Shown here: piece after piece, positions 35,746 through 42,533 of the stretch
How the letters are laid out: every line of letters begins with the position of its first letter
Position numbering within the stretch: the first letter of the stretch is position 1
Virus record (IMG/VR): IMGVR_UViG_3300020202_000002
Location: 24,747-88,746 of that record
Origin: a virus
Length of the DNA: 64,000 nucleotides
Direction: 5' to 3' (one strand)
Notes under the pieces: generated by a model
The model's database searches: none
What the model was told of the DNA's origin: nothing
Seen by the model: the letters and a program-made list of their open reading frames with translations, nothing else
Translations under genes and position numbers: made by a program

Positions 35746-36039
35746 TCATGGTACGATCTCGACGCCAAGACGTGCCAGATCGGCCTCGTCAGCTTCGCCG
35801 TGCCAGTCAATTTCCCAGCCGTCTAGACCGGACGGCTTGAATCCCCAGCCAAGAACGTGACAGATGCGCTCGACATTGGGCCTCGTACCGCACCCGTAGC
35901 CGATGTCCTGGCCGGTCAGAGCGAAGAACAACCCACGGATCCGGCCTTCACGGTGTGCGATCTGTGCCTCAGTCGGTCCGACCTTGGTCAGAAGGAGTGA
36001 GGCGAGATGGGTTTTCAGAATGCTCGCTGGGGGTGTCAT
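35746..36039 (-). CDS. unknown protein, last gene of minus-strand operon
   Basis: 97 residues, ATG overlapping the stop of the upstream minus gene. Contains an ALTGQDIGYGCGTRPNVERI segment and ends with DEADLARLGVEIVP. No family recognised. It belongs to a three-gene minus operon headed by a ribbon-helix-helix protein, so a lysogeny-maintenance or immunity role is possible. Confidence 0.55.
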   Translation of the reverse strand: MTPPASILKTHLASLLLTKVGPTEAQIAHREGRIRGLFFALTGQDIGYGCGTRPNVERICHVLGWGFKPSGLDGWEIDWHGEADEADLARLGVEIVP

Positions 36040-36311
36040 CGGCTGTCCTCGTTGTTGACGACGTGCTCGACCAATTCCAGGACTTCCCCGTCAGCCGTGA
36101 TGGTCTTGTCGAATCCGATCGACAAATCGTAGGTGCCACTCGGCTCGAAAACACACGCTGATCGGTTTACGTTGAGGCCGCACCATACGTGCCCTGGGGA
36201 AACGCATTTTTGGTTGACGGCAGTAACGATGCCAAGCTCGCCACTGGCGCGGTGGCGAACCTTGTCGCCGGTCGTAAACGTGGCGCTCGTGGTGCGTTCG
36301 GGTTCGGTCAT
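36036..36311 (-). CDS. unknown protein, middle gene of minus-strand operon
   Basis: 91 residues coupled by four-base overlaps on both sides. FTTGDKVRHRASGELGIVTA resembles the start of small KOW/DUF2158-like barrels (G-D-x-V-x-x-x-x-S-G-E-x-G-x-V), followed by an SGTYDLSIGFDK strand region. Probably a small beta-barrel. Function unknown. Confidence 0.6.
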   Translation of the reverse strand: MTEPERTTSATFTTGDKVRHRASGELGIVTAVNQKCVSPGHVWCGLNVNRSACVFEPSGTYDLSIGFDKTITADGEVLELVEHVVNNEDSR

Positions 36312-36499
36312 GTCTTTTTCCTCTTCGGATCGTCTTGCTCGGCCGCTTTCTCAAGCATGAGCCTGGCGTATTCCGACACGCTTGACGCGCCAGCTGCGAG
36401 CGAGGCCCGCGTAAGGCTATCAAGCCATTCCAGCGACGGAATGCGGATCTCAAGTCTCAGATACTTCTTCTTCTTGCCCGGCTTTCGCGATGCTGGCAT
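36308..36499 (-). CDS. ribbon-helix-helix DNA-binding protein
   Basis: 63 residues; ATG at 36499 preceded by GGAGGAAC. A basic arm (SRKPGKKKK) leads into YLRLEIRIPSLEWLDSL and SSVSEYARLMLEKAAEQ, a beta strand followed by two helices as in CopG/Arc/MetJ regulators that bind DNA as dimers. First gene of its operon, reading away from a divergent promoter pair with matching operator-like repeats, so it probably represses itself and the + promoter. Confidence 0.7.
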   Translation of the reverse strand: MPASRKPGKKKKYLRLEIRIPSLEWLDSLTRASLAAGASSVSEYARLMLEKAAEQDDPKRKKT

Positions 36500-36514
36500 A
36501 GTTCCTCCACACGA

Positions 36515-36543
36515 ATTGTAGCCGCAAGTGCTTGTACGGACAA
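36515..36543 (-). promoter_or_regulatory. promoter of minus-strand RHH operon
   Basis: On the minus strand: -35 TTGTCC, 17-base spacer, -10 TACAAT (plus coordinates 36543-36538 and 36520-36515). The -35 box lies inside the inverted repeat CTTGTACGGACAAG, so binding there would block it. Confidence 0.55.
36532..36543. promoter_or_regulatory. operator-like repeat O1 (TTGTACGGACAA)
   Basis: Near-palindrome with half-sites TTGTACG and its complement. The same 7-base half-site recurs 53 bases away at 36585, about five helical turns, suggesting cooperative binding by the ribbon-helix-helix protein. Confidence 0.5.
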
Positions 36544-36578
36544 GAGAAAATATTTCTGGGAAAACCACCGCTTTTCTA

Positions 36579-36607
36579 TTGACTTTGTACGTACACCATG
36601 CGATACT
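36579..36607 (+). promoter_or_regulatory. divergent + promoter
   Basis: TTGACT, 17-base spacer, GATACT, matching sigma-70 spacing. The spacer contains operator-like repeat O2, so occupancy would block polymerase. It drives the small membrane-protein gene at 36650 and downstream genes. Confidence 0.55.
36585..36596. promoter_or_regulatory. operator-like repeat O2 (TTGTACGTACAC)
   Basis: Contains a perfect palindrome TGTACGTACA between the -35 and -10 boxes of the + promoter. It shares TTGTACG with O1. Confidence 0.5.
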
Positions 36608-36649
36608 AGAAGCATGAAGAACAACGAACACAACAACGGAGCGACGAAC

Positions 36650-36769
36650 ATGACCAGCACGACGATTCGCGAGCAGATCGAAAACGGGACGTTCATCGCG
36701 GTCGACCTGATCTACCGCGTGGTCTGTGCGGTGGTCGTGATCAGCTTCGTGTGCTGGATTCTTGGCTAA
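36650..36769 (+). CDS. 39-residue membrane peptide
   Basis: ATG 36650 is preferred over an in-frame ATG at 36614 because ACGGAG lies eight bases before it. After a polar start (TSTTIREQIENGTF) a single membrane segment follows (VVCAVVVISFVCWILG). First gene after the + promoter. Short hydrophobic peptides in this position can be phage lysis-control or exclusion peptides, but nothing here proves that. Confidence 0.5.
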   Translation: MTSTTIREQIENGTFIAVDLIYRVVCAVVVISFVCWILG

Positions 36770-36841
36770 CGAGAAAATGTTGGGCTCGGCGCGACTGGTA
36801 CTCGCCCGAGCCCTGGTCCCAACTGGTAAGGAGTCAGGACA

Positions 36842-37297
36842 ATGACCATGTTATCGACGATCCCGGTGGACGTGAAGGACCTGGTGGCCGTGGCGATGAC
36901 GAAGAAGCTCGACACCGAACCGCTGCCCGCGGGAGAATACACGATTCAGGGCGTGGCTCTGGTGAAAGTGGACGTTACGATCAAGAAGGCCCCAGCGACC
37001 ACCTACCGGCCGACGTGTCACCTGCCGCTGAAGGCCGTTCTGGCGGTTGCTCTCCGCAAGGCCGGCGTCCAGGCGGGGAACATCGCTGCGGTGATCGCGG
37101 AGGCAGCACAGGAAGCCCTGGCGCTCGGCGAGAAGGTTGGCGAGGAGCTGGAGGCGACCGAAGCGGCCATCAAGCAGGTCGAGGCGATGCTGGACAAGTT
37201 GCCGCCGCAGAAGCGGGAAGGGGCTACGCGGGTCGAGGGCAGCGTGCAGGTGGTCGGGATGGTCGATGCGGACAGCGATGTGCGGCAGGTGGCGTGA
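36842..37297 (+). CDS. unknown protein, early + operon
   Basis: 151 residues after AAGGAGTCAGGACA. Starts MLSTIPVDVKDLVAVAMTKK, contains GEYTIQGVALVKVDVTIKKA and a long helical region, and ends in a beta segment GSVQVVGMVDADSD. No cysteine or signal peptide. Similar-sized proteins are common early phage hypotheticals. Function not recognised. Confidence 0.55.
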   Translation: MTMLSTIPVDVKDLVAVAMTKKLDTEPLPAGEYTIQGVALVKVDVTIKKAPATTYRPTCHLPLKAVLAVALRKAGVQAGNIAAVIAEAAQEALALGEKVGEELEATEAAIKQVEAMLDKLPPQKREGATRVEGSVQVVGMVDADSDVRQVA

Positions 37298-37379
37298 TGA
37301 GCCGTCGCAGAATGACGCTTGACGCGGAATAGCTAGTGCGTGGCCGGCGCGTTACAAAATCTCTTTGGAGGGTAGGACA

Positions 37380-37589
37380 ATGGCAAAGCGGAGAACATGG
37401 CGGGTGAGCGGAACAAGGCGAGGCGAGCGCGTTACTGTTGACGTTGAGGCGACGGACTGCAATGAAGCCACCAAACTCGGCAGCCACGCTCCGCATATGC
37501 TGGTCATCGACGAGGTTGTACTGCTGACCAGCGGGCACACCGAAACATTCTTCGGCCTCACGATACCTGCAGAGCAAGCTGACGTTTAG
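37380..37589 (+). CDS. small protein, early operon
   Basis: 69 residues following GGAGGGTAGGACA. Basic start (AKRRTWRVSGTRRGERVTVD), then a mostly beta body. Preceded by the motif GGCCGGCGCGTTAC, which recurs before the next small genes. No family recognised. Confidence 0.5.
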   Translation: MAKRRTWRVSGTRRGERVTVDVEATDCNEATKLGSHAPHMLVIDEVVLLTSGHTETFFGLTIPAEQADV

Positions 37590-37604
37590 GCGAAACGCTT
37601 TTAT

Positions 37605-37668
37605 GGCCAGCGCGTTACACTGGCCGAACCCGACCCGCCTCGGGTGTTGTAGGCGGGAGGACGCTTTT
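37605..37668 (+). promoter_or_regulatory. tandem leader hairpins before 37683 gene
   Basis: GGCCAG/CTGGCC (37605-37625) and CCCGCCT/AGGCGGG (37634-37657) form two stems; the second is followed by a T-tract at 37664-37668, so it may act as a terminator or attenuator. An SD-like GGAG follows before the ATG at 37683. Confidence 0.45.
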
Positions 37669-37682
37669 TCGGAGATAGGACC

Positions 37683-37874
37683 ATGGCTCAAGACATCATC
37701 ATCAAAGCTCGTGCGAAGGCTTTCAGCGGCGAGAACATCCGCCAGCACAAATTTGCCGTGGCCAGCGACGGGACCGTCCGCGTGTGGGATTCGATCGCGG
37801 GCCATTACACGACCTGCCACTCGATGACGCCTGCCACGCAACGGCGCATCCGCAAATTGGCATCGGCCAAGTGA
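37683..37874 (+). CDS. small phage protein (VRVWDSIAGHYTTCHSMT type)
   Basis: 63 residues. VASDGTVRVWDSIAGHYTTC then HSMTPATQRRIRKLA matches a recurrent phage small-protein pattern in which a W-D...G-H-Y-T-x-C-H-x-L/M strand is followed by a basic helix. Function unknown. Confidence 0.6.
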   Translation: MAQDIIIKARAKAFSGENIRQHKFAVASDGTVRVWDSIAGHYTTCHSMTPATQRRIRKLASAK

Positions 37875-37974
37875 TACTTGCCGACTGATCTCCGAAGTTC
37901 CGCGCCACCGGCCCCGTCCAGGAGCGGGCCAGCGCAAGCAGCTCGGCGGGGGCGTCCTTTGGAGGGCCAGCACA

Positions 37975-38169
37975 ATGGCACAGCAATTTCAGGCTGGCGA
38001 CGTGGTGAAGTGCCTGGACGACAACAACCATGCGTGGTTTCTCAAGGTTGGCAAGCTATTCACCGTCGAATCGACGCAACTCGACTCGCACGGCAATCTG
38101 CGGCTCAATCTCGTGGGCATGGCGCGAGCGTGGGAAGCTGAGAGATTCGTGCTTGTGCGCGAGGCGTGA
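37975..38169 (+). CDS. small barrel-like phage protein
   Basis: 64 residues after TTTGGAGGGCC. FQAGDVVKCLDDNNHAWFLK then GKLFTVES suggests a small SH3-like barrel (G-D-x-V-x-C-x-D...L-x-x-G-K-x-Y/F-x-V). Function unknown. Its leader again contains GGCCAGCGC. Confidence 0.55.
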   Translation: MAQQFQAGDVVKCLDDNNHAWFLKVGKLFTVESTQLDSHGNLRLNLVGMARAWEAERFVLVREA

Positions 38170-38173
38170 TACG

Positions 38174-38188
38174 GGCCAGCGTATGGCC
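38174..38188 (+). promoter_or_regulatory. leader hairpin before 38229 gene
   Basis: GGCCA/TGGCC stem with a GCGTA loop, followed by GAGGGGGAGGA and then the ATG at 38229. It shares GGCCAGCG with the leaders upstream. Confidence 0.35.
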
Positions 38189-38228
38189 TGGGGGTTTCTC
38201 TAGCGAGCGAGGGGGAGGACAGTGAACC

Positions 38229-38477
38229 ATGGACACGTTTATCGACCCAGACAAGGTCCCGAAGATGCCTACGATGGACGAGTTGCTTGAGACGGCTCGC
38301 AAAGGCCGCGAACTGGCCGATCATCACCGGATGGAGATGGCTCGCGCGTTGCTGATGGGCGGCATCCAGTTGATCCCGAGCGACTTGCTCAATGACAACC
38401 AATTTATGGTGTCGACAGCCATCTACGAAGCGGCGAAGAAACTGCCGTCCGCGCATGTGGCACACAAAACTGCATAG
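38229..38477 (+). CDS. small helical protein before attP
   Basis: 82 residues. Starts MDTFIDPDKVPKMPTMDELL and is mainly helical and charged, ending AKKLPSAHVAHKTA. No motif recognised. Last + gene before the attachment region. Confidence 0.5.
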   Translation: MDTFIDPDKVPKMPTMDELLETARKGRELADHHRMEMARALLMGGIQLIPSDLLNDNQFMVSTAIYEAAKKLPSAHVAHKTA

Positions 38478-38577
38478 CTCTTCGTTGCGCCCGGTCTGCG
38501 CCGTACCGGGAAGTAAGCACACGGCCCGCGCGCCGCTCCGAAAAGTGTGGCGCATCACCATCGGCAGTCACTCCTGA

Positions 38578-38805
38578 ACATTTCCCCCGCATTTCTCCCG
38601 ACATTTCAAATTCGACGTAAGTCATTACCCCCGACAGGACTCGAACCTGTGACCGACGGTTTAGAAAACCGATTCGGCACGCGACAAACGTTCAGAGCGC
38701 ACAAGTGAGCACTTCATTTTACCCATGTTTTTTGGGGTGAATGCGCTTGCCAAGCATCCGCTCGCGCGGCATTATCAACCAAAACATTTCCCCGCGCATT
38801 TCCCC
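38578..38805. other. attP: attP-like attachment region with arm-type repeats
   Basis: The region carries a tRNA-derived core (38626-38672) flanked by similar arm-like repeats: ACATTTCCCCCGCATTT at 38578, ACATTTC at 38601 and ACATTTCCCCGCGCATTT at 38784. The integrase gene starts 12 bases later. Core plus outlying repeated arm sites next to a tyrosine integrase is the standard attP layout. Because phage genes lie on both sides, this appears to be an unoccupied attP rather than a prophage end. Confidence 0.7.
38626..38672 (-). tRNA. 3' half of tRNA-Arg(UCU) (attP core, not a full tRNA)
   Basis: On the minus strand the sequence reads anticodon loop TTTCTAA (anticodon TCT) with a 4-bp stem, a short variable region, a perfect T-arm ACAGG-TTCGAGT-CCTGT and acceptor CGGGGGT plus discriminator A. 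No D-arm or 5' acceptor strand precedes it. Temperate phages commonly carry such a 3' tRNA copy to restore the gene upon integration. Confidence 0.75.
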
Positions 38806-38816
38806 GGTGAAGCAGG

Positions 38817-40007
38817 ATGTCGAACCGACTCGCGTTCACGCAATCGAATATCGCAGCAATCAAACCGCCCGAAACTGGGCGCGCGTTCGCCTACGACGCG
38901 AAGACGCCTGGACTGGCGCTCGTCACGACCAGTGGTGGCGTCAAGAGCTTCTACTTCATCCGGTGGGTTCAGGGGCGATCGCTCAAGCTCTTTCTCGGCC
39001 ACTTCCCAGCCATGACGATCTCGGCCGCACGCAAAACCGCCACATCCATGCTCGACCAGGCGAACCGCGGGCAGGTTCCGAAGAAGATCGGGGCCGGCCA
39101 GCTGACGCTCGGCCAGCTGTGGGCCACGTTCGAGAAACACTGGATGCCCTACCTCCGCGAACGCACGCGCAAGACCGACACCGACCGCTACAACGCCTGC
39201 CTGAAGTCCTTGGAAAGAAAGAGGCTGAGCGCTATCACTCGTGAGCATGTGGTCACGTTGCATTTGAAGCTCGGGGAGGCCCGCGGCCATGTCATGGCGA
39301 ACCGGGCCATCCAGCTGCTGCGCCGGCTGTTCAATTACGCCATCGTGGACCTGAAACAACGGACGCTCGACAACCCGGCCCGAGGCATCCGACTTTTCTC
39401 GGAGGAGAAACGCGAGCGATTCCTTTTGGCCAAGGAGATGCCAGCCTGGTTCGCCGCGCTGGAGGCCGAGCCCGAGCATATGCGCGATTTCTTCCTGCTC
39501 TGCCTGTACACCGGGGCCAGAAAAACGAACGTCCAGCAGATGCGATGGTCTCACCTCGATCTGGGCGAGCGAATCTGGACGATCCCCAAGGAGGAGTTCA
39601 AGACGGGCAAGGCGAAGGTTGTCGTCCTGTCCGCGCCGGCCGTGGAAATCCTGCTGCGCCGGCAAGCGTCAGCTGCAAGTGACTTCGTTTTTCCGAGCCG
39701 CAGCGCCAGCGGACACCTAGTGGAGCCGAAGAAATCCTGGGCGGCGGTGTGTAAGAGAGCAGGTATAGGCAATCTACGCATTCACGACCTTCGGCGCTCT
39801 CTGGGAAGTTGGCAGGCGAGTCTTGGCGCTTCACTGCCAATCATCGGCAAGAGCTTGGGGCATGATTCCCCGGCATCGACCGCCATCTACGCTCGCCTTG
39901 AGCTTGATCCCGTCAGGGCTTCCGTAGAGGCCGCGACAGCGGCGATGCTGGCGCACCGGACGCCGAAGCAAATCGAGGACAAAACGGATCGGGAAAGACC
40001 AGCATGA
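38817..40007 (+). CDS. int: tyrosine-recombinase integrase
   Basis: 396 residues. An N-terminal arm-binding domain (GVKSFYFIRWVQGRSLKLFL then GHFPAMTISAAR, P4-like), a core-binding domain, and the catalytic domain with R (YTGARKTNVQQMRW), K (KTGKAKVVVLS), H-x-x-R (IHDLRRSLGSW), LGH and the nucleophile Y (STAIYARL). Catalyses site-specific insertion at the tRNA-Arg attB and, with an excisionase, excision. Adjacent to attP. Confidence 0.92.
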   Translation: MSNRLAFTQSNIAAIKPPETGRAFAYDAKTPGLALVTTSGGVKSFYFIRWVQGRSLKLFLGHFPAMTISAARKTATSMLDQANRGQVPKKIGAGQLTLGQLWATFEKHWMPYLRERTRKTDTDRYNACLKSLERKRLSAITREHVVTLHLKLGEARGHVMANRAIQLLRRLFNYAIVDLKQRTLDNPARGIRLFSEEKRERFLLAKEMPAWFAALEAEPEHMRDFFLLCLYTGARKTNVQQMRWSHLDLGERIWTIPKEEFKTGKAKVVVLSAPAVEILLRRQASAASDFVFPSRSASGHLVEPKKSWAAVCKRAGIGNLRIHDLRRSLGSWQASLGASLPIIGKSLGHDSPASTAIYARLELDPVRASVEAATAAMLAHRTPKQIEDKTDRERPA

Positions 40008-40398
40008 ATTCTCATGTCTGACGAGAACAAGAATTTTCACGAAATCAAGCCCAATTCCTATATCTTTTAGATTAAGATTCGGTTATGATCAGCCCTACCC
40101 GGATGCACGGCCGCGTCGGGATCGCTCCCTCACTTTTCCGTCAACCTTGACGCTGCCAACCTAGAAAACCTCTAGCCCGTTCGGTACATTTGTACAGGTA
40201 TTCGCGCGGCCCCAGCTGCGCTCCCGCCATGTCGGTTTGTTGAGGATGCCAGTCCGCTAGAAAGAAGTGATGTCCTGATTCGCGACGAAAAAACGATTGC
40301 AAAAGTGAGCACATTTCGCGGCGCAATGATTGCGCGCAGCCATGGCTTCCGGGACGCTCAGAGAGGGGCTGCCGGCAAGCAAGGAACGGCACGGCACC
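40008..40398. other. intergenic region between integrase and regulator
   Basis: About 390 bases with no convincing gene. It is A+T-rich around 40030-40090 (CACGAAATC near 40036, then AATTCC and TATATCTTTTAGATTAAG), where a promoter could lie, but no -35/-10 pair with proper spacing stands out. A minus-strand 83-codon frame here lacks coding character. Confidence 0.4.
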
Positions 40399-40836
40399 AT
40401 GGAACCGCTTCTCGACAAACTGTTCGATAATTTACGAGAGGTCCTTGCCCTGAACCACCCTGGATTTCAAGGTGAAGAAATCATTGTTCTCGGACGAGGT
40501 GTGCGCCGACGTGTGCGATGGTCCATACCGGACTGTATGCCGAAGCCCCAGCGAGCCTCGTCGCCGGAGTGCACGCACTCTCCCGATTTTCGGACGGTAA
40601 AGTTCCGCGGCAAACAATACATCTTCACTCAGACTCAGGCCGCTGTCGTCGCCAAGCTGTTCGAAGCGTGGGAAGACGGATTGCCAGGCGTCAGCCAGGT
40701 CGAACTCCTGCAGGCGGCTGGATCCGAAAGCAAGCGACTGCGCGACGTGTTCCGGGACAGTGAAGGCGAGATGCATCCAGCCGTTGATGTGATGATCGTG
40801 AGCGCCGGCAAGGGCATCTATACGATCGCCGATTGA
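40399..40836 (+). CDS. winged-helix-like regulator (planctomycete-type)
   Basis: 145 residues from ATG 40399; earlier in-frame starts (TTG 40330, ATG 40342) lack ribosome sites. The block YIFTQTQAAVVAKLFEAWED then GLPGVSQVELLQAAGSESKR LRDVF and a final IVSAGKGIYTIAD resembles a family I recall from planctomycetes (F-T-x-T-Q-A-x-V-V...L-W-E-A-W...R-L-R-D-x-F), probably DNA-binding. It may control the lysogenic state. Confidence 0.55.
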   Translation: MEPLLDKLFDNLREVLALNHPGFQGEEIIVLGRGVRRRVRWSIPDCMPKPQRASSPECTHSPDFRTVKFRGKQYIFTQTQAAVVAKLFEAWEDGLPGVSQVELLQAAGSESKRLRDVFRDSEGEMHPAVDVMIVSAGKGIYTIAD

Positions 40837-40855
40837 GAAGTTATTCTGAGTTGCG

Positions 40856-40879
40856 CACGAAATTCGACGCAATTTCGTG
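40856..40879. promoter_or_regulatory. perfect 9-bp inverted repeat
   Basis: CACGAAATT, six-base spacer, AATTTCGTG. It lies 20 bases after the regulator stop, without a T-tract, so an operator is as likely as a terminator. A similar half-site CACGAAAT occurs near 40036. Confidence 0.45.
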
Positions 40880-40936
40880 AAAACCCCCACTTCTACCCCC
40901 ACGTTTACCCCAGCTCGGTTAGGTACCCTTCACCTT

Positions 40937-40993
40937 CCTCGCTTAGCGAGGTGTTTCCAAGGTGACAGGAGCCAAGGACGGCTCCTCTTCTTT
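40937..40993. terminator. paired terminator hairpins between convergent genes
   Basis: CCTCGC-TTA-GCGAGG (40937-40951) and GGAGCC-AAGGAC-GGCTCC followed by TCTTCTTT (40968-40993). The second has the stem plus T-rich end of a rho-independent terminator for + transcription, located between the + regulator and the convergent minus cargo gene. Confidence 0.65.
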
Positions 40994-41012
40994 CCGGGTA
41001 CTGACGATGGGA

Positions 41013-42065
41013 TCAGCGACCAACAAGCTCGTGAATTCTGTACGTCCGCCATCCCGTTCGGAGTGTGACGGCTTTGAATCTCCACGTCTCTCCGTCGCCC
41101 AAGTTGGTGACGTTGGTGAGCACCTCATCTACCAAAGCCCCGTTTTCGTCGTACAGCTTGAAAGTGATTTGCGCGTAGCGGACAGTCTTGCCGCGTCGGT
41201 TCACGACCAAGCCAGTGATCTCGCCAGTAAACTGGCGGGTGGTGGCCTTGACGCTCTTCTTCAGAAGCACCAATCCATCGACCTCGTATTCTTCCTCAGC
41301 CCGGCGCGCCGCCTCGGCACGCTCCCTTTCTTCTGCGATGTCCTCCGGCAGTCGTACCGGTTCGACCTGCGCCGGTGGGGCCGGCAACGCCAGCTTGGGC
41401 TCGATCGGCTGGACCGGACGATCGGGAACAGGCGGAACCTCTCTTGGCGTCACCGTTTTCCCGGCAAGCAGTGCCTTCGCGTCGGCGGCCGCTTTCGTGT
41501 CGGGATACTTGGAAATGATCGTCTGGTACTGCGTCCGGGCGATTTCGAGCACGAATTTGCTGGCCCCAGGCTTCGTTCGTGCGGATCGCAACGCCTTGGC
41601 CGCGTCGTGCTCCGCTTTCGCGTCGTCGTATTCGTCCTTCGCCTTCCTGTAGCTCTTCATCGCAGCACTGTAGGTAGTGACTTTCGCCCTGTGCTCGGTT
41701 TCCAGCCTGAACACTTCGGCGTCGTAGGCTTCCTTGTTCGCCTTGTTCGTGGCGTCGGCGTCGGCCCTTGCCTTCGCTCGGCGTTCCTCTCTCGTCGGTT
41801 CTCGCGGATCCGGGACACTTGGTGCTGGCCGTTCTTGGCGTGCGACCGGGACAGGCTTCCGTTCGGGCGTGGGCGGAGGGGTGACCTTCTTCTCCGCGAC
41901 CACCGGTTGGGGCGCCGGGGCAGGCTGATTGGGCTTCATCAAGCCAGGCATCAGCAAGCATCCGCCGCAGCCGCAACAGGCTACGACGAACATGACGCCG
42001 CCTGCCAGGATGCCGGCTGCGACCTTCACGGCTGGGGACGGACTGGTGTTGTTGAGCTTGCCCAT
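41013..42065 (-). CDS. membrane-anchored FxLYD-domain protein (cargo/moron)
   Basis: 350 residues, reading from 42065. A membrane segment with Cys/Gly (AAGILAGGVMFVVACCGCG) is followed by a Pro-rich spacer, a long Ala/Lys/Glu coiled coil and a C-terminal FxLYD domain (ITGLVVNRRGKTVRYAQITF then KLYDENGALVDEV and GETWRFKAVTL). FxLYD domains are common in extracytoplasmic bacterial proteins. Location beside int/attP and opposite strand fit a lysogenic-conversion gene that alters the host envelope. Confidence 0.68.
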   Translation of the reverse strand: MGKLNNTSPSPAVKVAAGILAGGVMFVVACCGCGGCLLMPGLMKPNQPAPAPQPVVAEKKVTPPPTPERKPVPVARQERPAPSVPDPREPTREERRAKARADADATNKANKEAYDAEVFRLETEHRAKVTTYSAAMKSYRKAKDEYDDAKAEHDAAKALRSARTKPGASKFVLEIARTQYQTIISKYPDTKAAADAKALLAGKTVTPREVPPVPDRPVQPIEPKLALPAPPAQVEPVRLPEDIAEERERAEAARRAEEEYEVDGLVLLKKSVKATTRQFTGEITGLVVNRRGKTVRYAQITFKLYDENGALVDEVLTNVTNLGDGETWRFKAVTLRTGWRTYRIHELVGR

Positions 42066-42110
42066 GGCGCACCCGAAGAATTGGTGGCTTGTGATAGGCA
42101 AGCAGACGGA

Positions 42111-42320
42111 CTAGCTGGACCCAGGCCACGGATAGTTGTTCTCCTTCGCGTACAGACGCAACGCGCGAAGAACGATCGTGGTGATGGTTCTGTCTTCTTT
42201 CTCGGCAAGATCGTCCAGAGCTTGGCCGACTTCCTTGGGAAGACGGATGGTCTTTTTCGGGTTCAGGTGGCGATCCTTCTTCGGCTCACTCTGAGGCTGC
42301 TGCTTTGCCATAAAAGGCAT
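42111..42320 (-). CDS. second ribbon-helix-helix regulator
   Basis: 69 residues from ATG 42320 (ATG 42311 also possible). Basic arm, then KKTIRLPKEVGQALDDLAEK and TITTIVLRALRLYAKEN, a clear strand-helix-helix fold of CopG/Arc type. Transcribed divergently from the early + operon over a 100-bp control region with perfect -35 TTGACA on its own side and ACGGCCACA operator-like repeats. Confidence 0.7.
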   Translation of the reverse strand: MPFMAKQQPQSEPKKDRHLNPKKTIRLPKEVGQALDDLAEKEDRTITTIVLRALRLYAKENNYPWPGSS

Positions 42321-42365
42321 TATCGTGTCCCGTTTTCGTAACGCAACGCCAATTGCCGAGTTGCG

Positions 42366-42374
42366 ACGGCCACA
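42366..42374. promoter_or_regulatory. operator-like repeat (ACGGCCACA), site 2
   Basis: Nine bases identical to the right half of the palindrome at 42433-42446. It lies just downstream of the minus -10 box, where a bound repressor would block the start of the RHH gene. Confidence 0.45.
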
Positions 42375-42380
42375 AGGCAT

Positions 42381-42409
42381 ATCGTAGGCACGTGTGACAT
42401 ATTTGTCAA
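42381..42409 (-). promoter_or_regulatory. promoter of second RHH gene
   Basis: Minus strand: consensus -35 TTGACA, 17-base spacer, -10 TACGAT. The -35 overlaps the inverted repeat TGACA-TATT-TGTCA. Confidence 0.6.
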
Positions 42410-42426
42410 ATTTTTAGCGATTTGTG

Positions 42427-42455
42427 TTGACTTGTGGACGGCCACACGTTAATAT
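42427..42455 (+). promoter_or_regulatory. early + promoter
   Basis: TTGACT, 17-base spacer, TAATAT. The whole spacer is occupied by the palindrome TGTGG-ACGG-CCACA (42433-42446), a natural repressor site. It drives the early operon starting at 42534. Confidence 0.6.
42433..42446. promoter_or_regulatory. operator palindrome in early promoter
   Basis: TGTGG-ACGG-CCACA, 5-bp arms and a 4-base centre, positioned between -35 and -10. It shares ACGGCCACA with 42366. Confidence 0.5.
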
Positions 42456-42533
42456 CAGTACATCAACGCCCAATTGCAGCCCCGAGTCCTCAGGCGGTCT
42501 GAGGGCCGGGGCATTCGAAAACGAGACACCGCC

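Noticed and set aside
38626-38720. Functional full-length phage tRNA-Arg
   Set aside because: No D-arm or 5' acceptor strand can be found beyond the anticodon stem.
40141-40392. 83-codon minus-strand frame
   Set aside because: No ribosome site and no coding pattern; overlaps the upstream part of the regulator gene.
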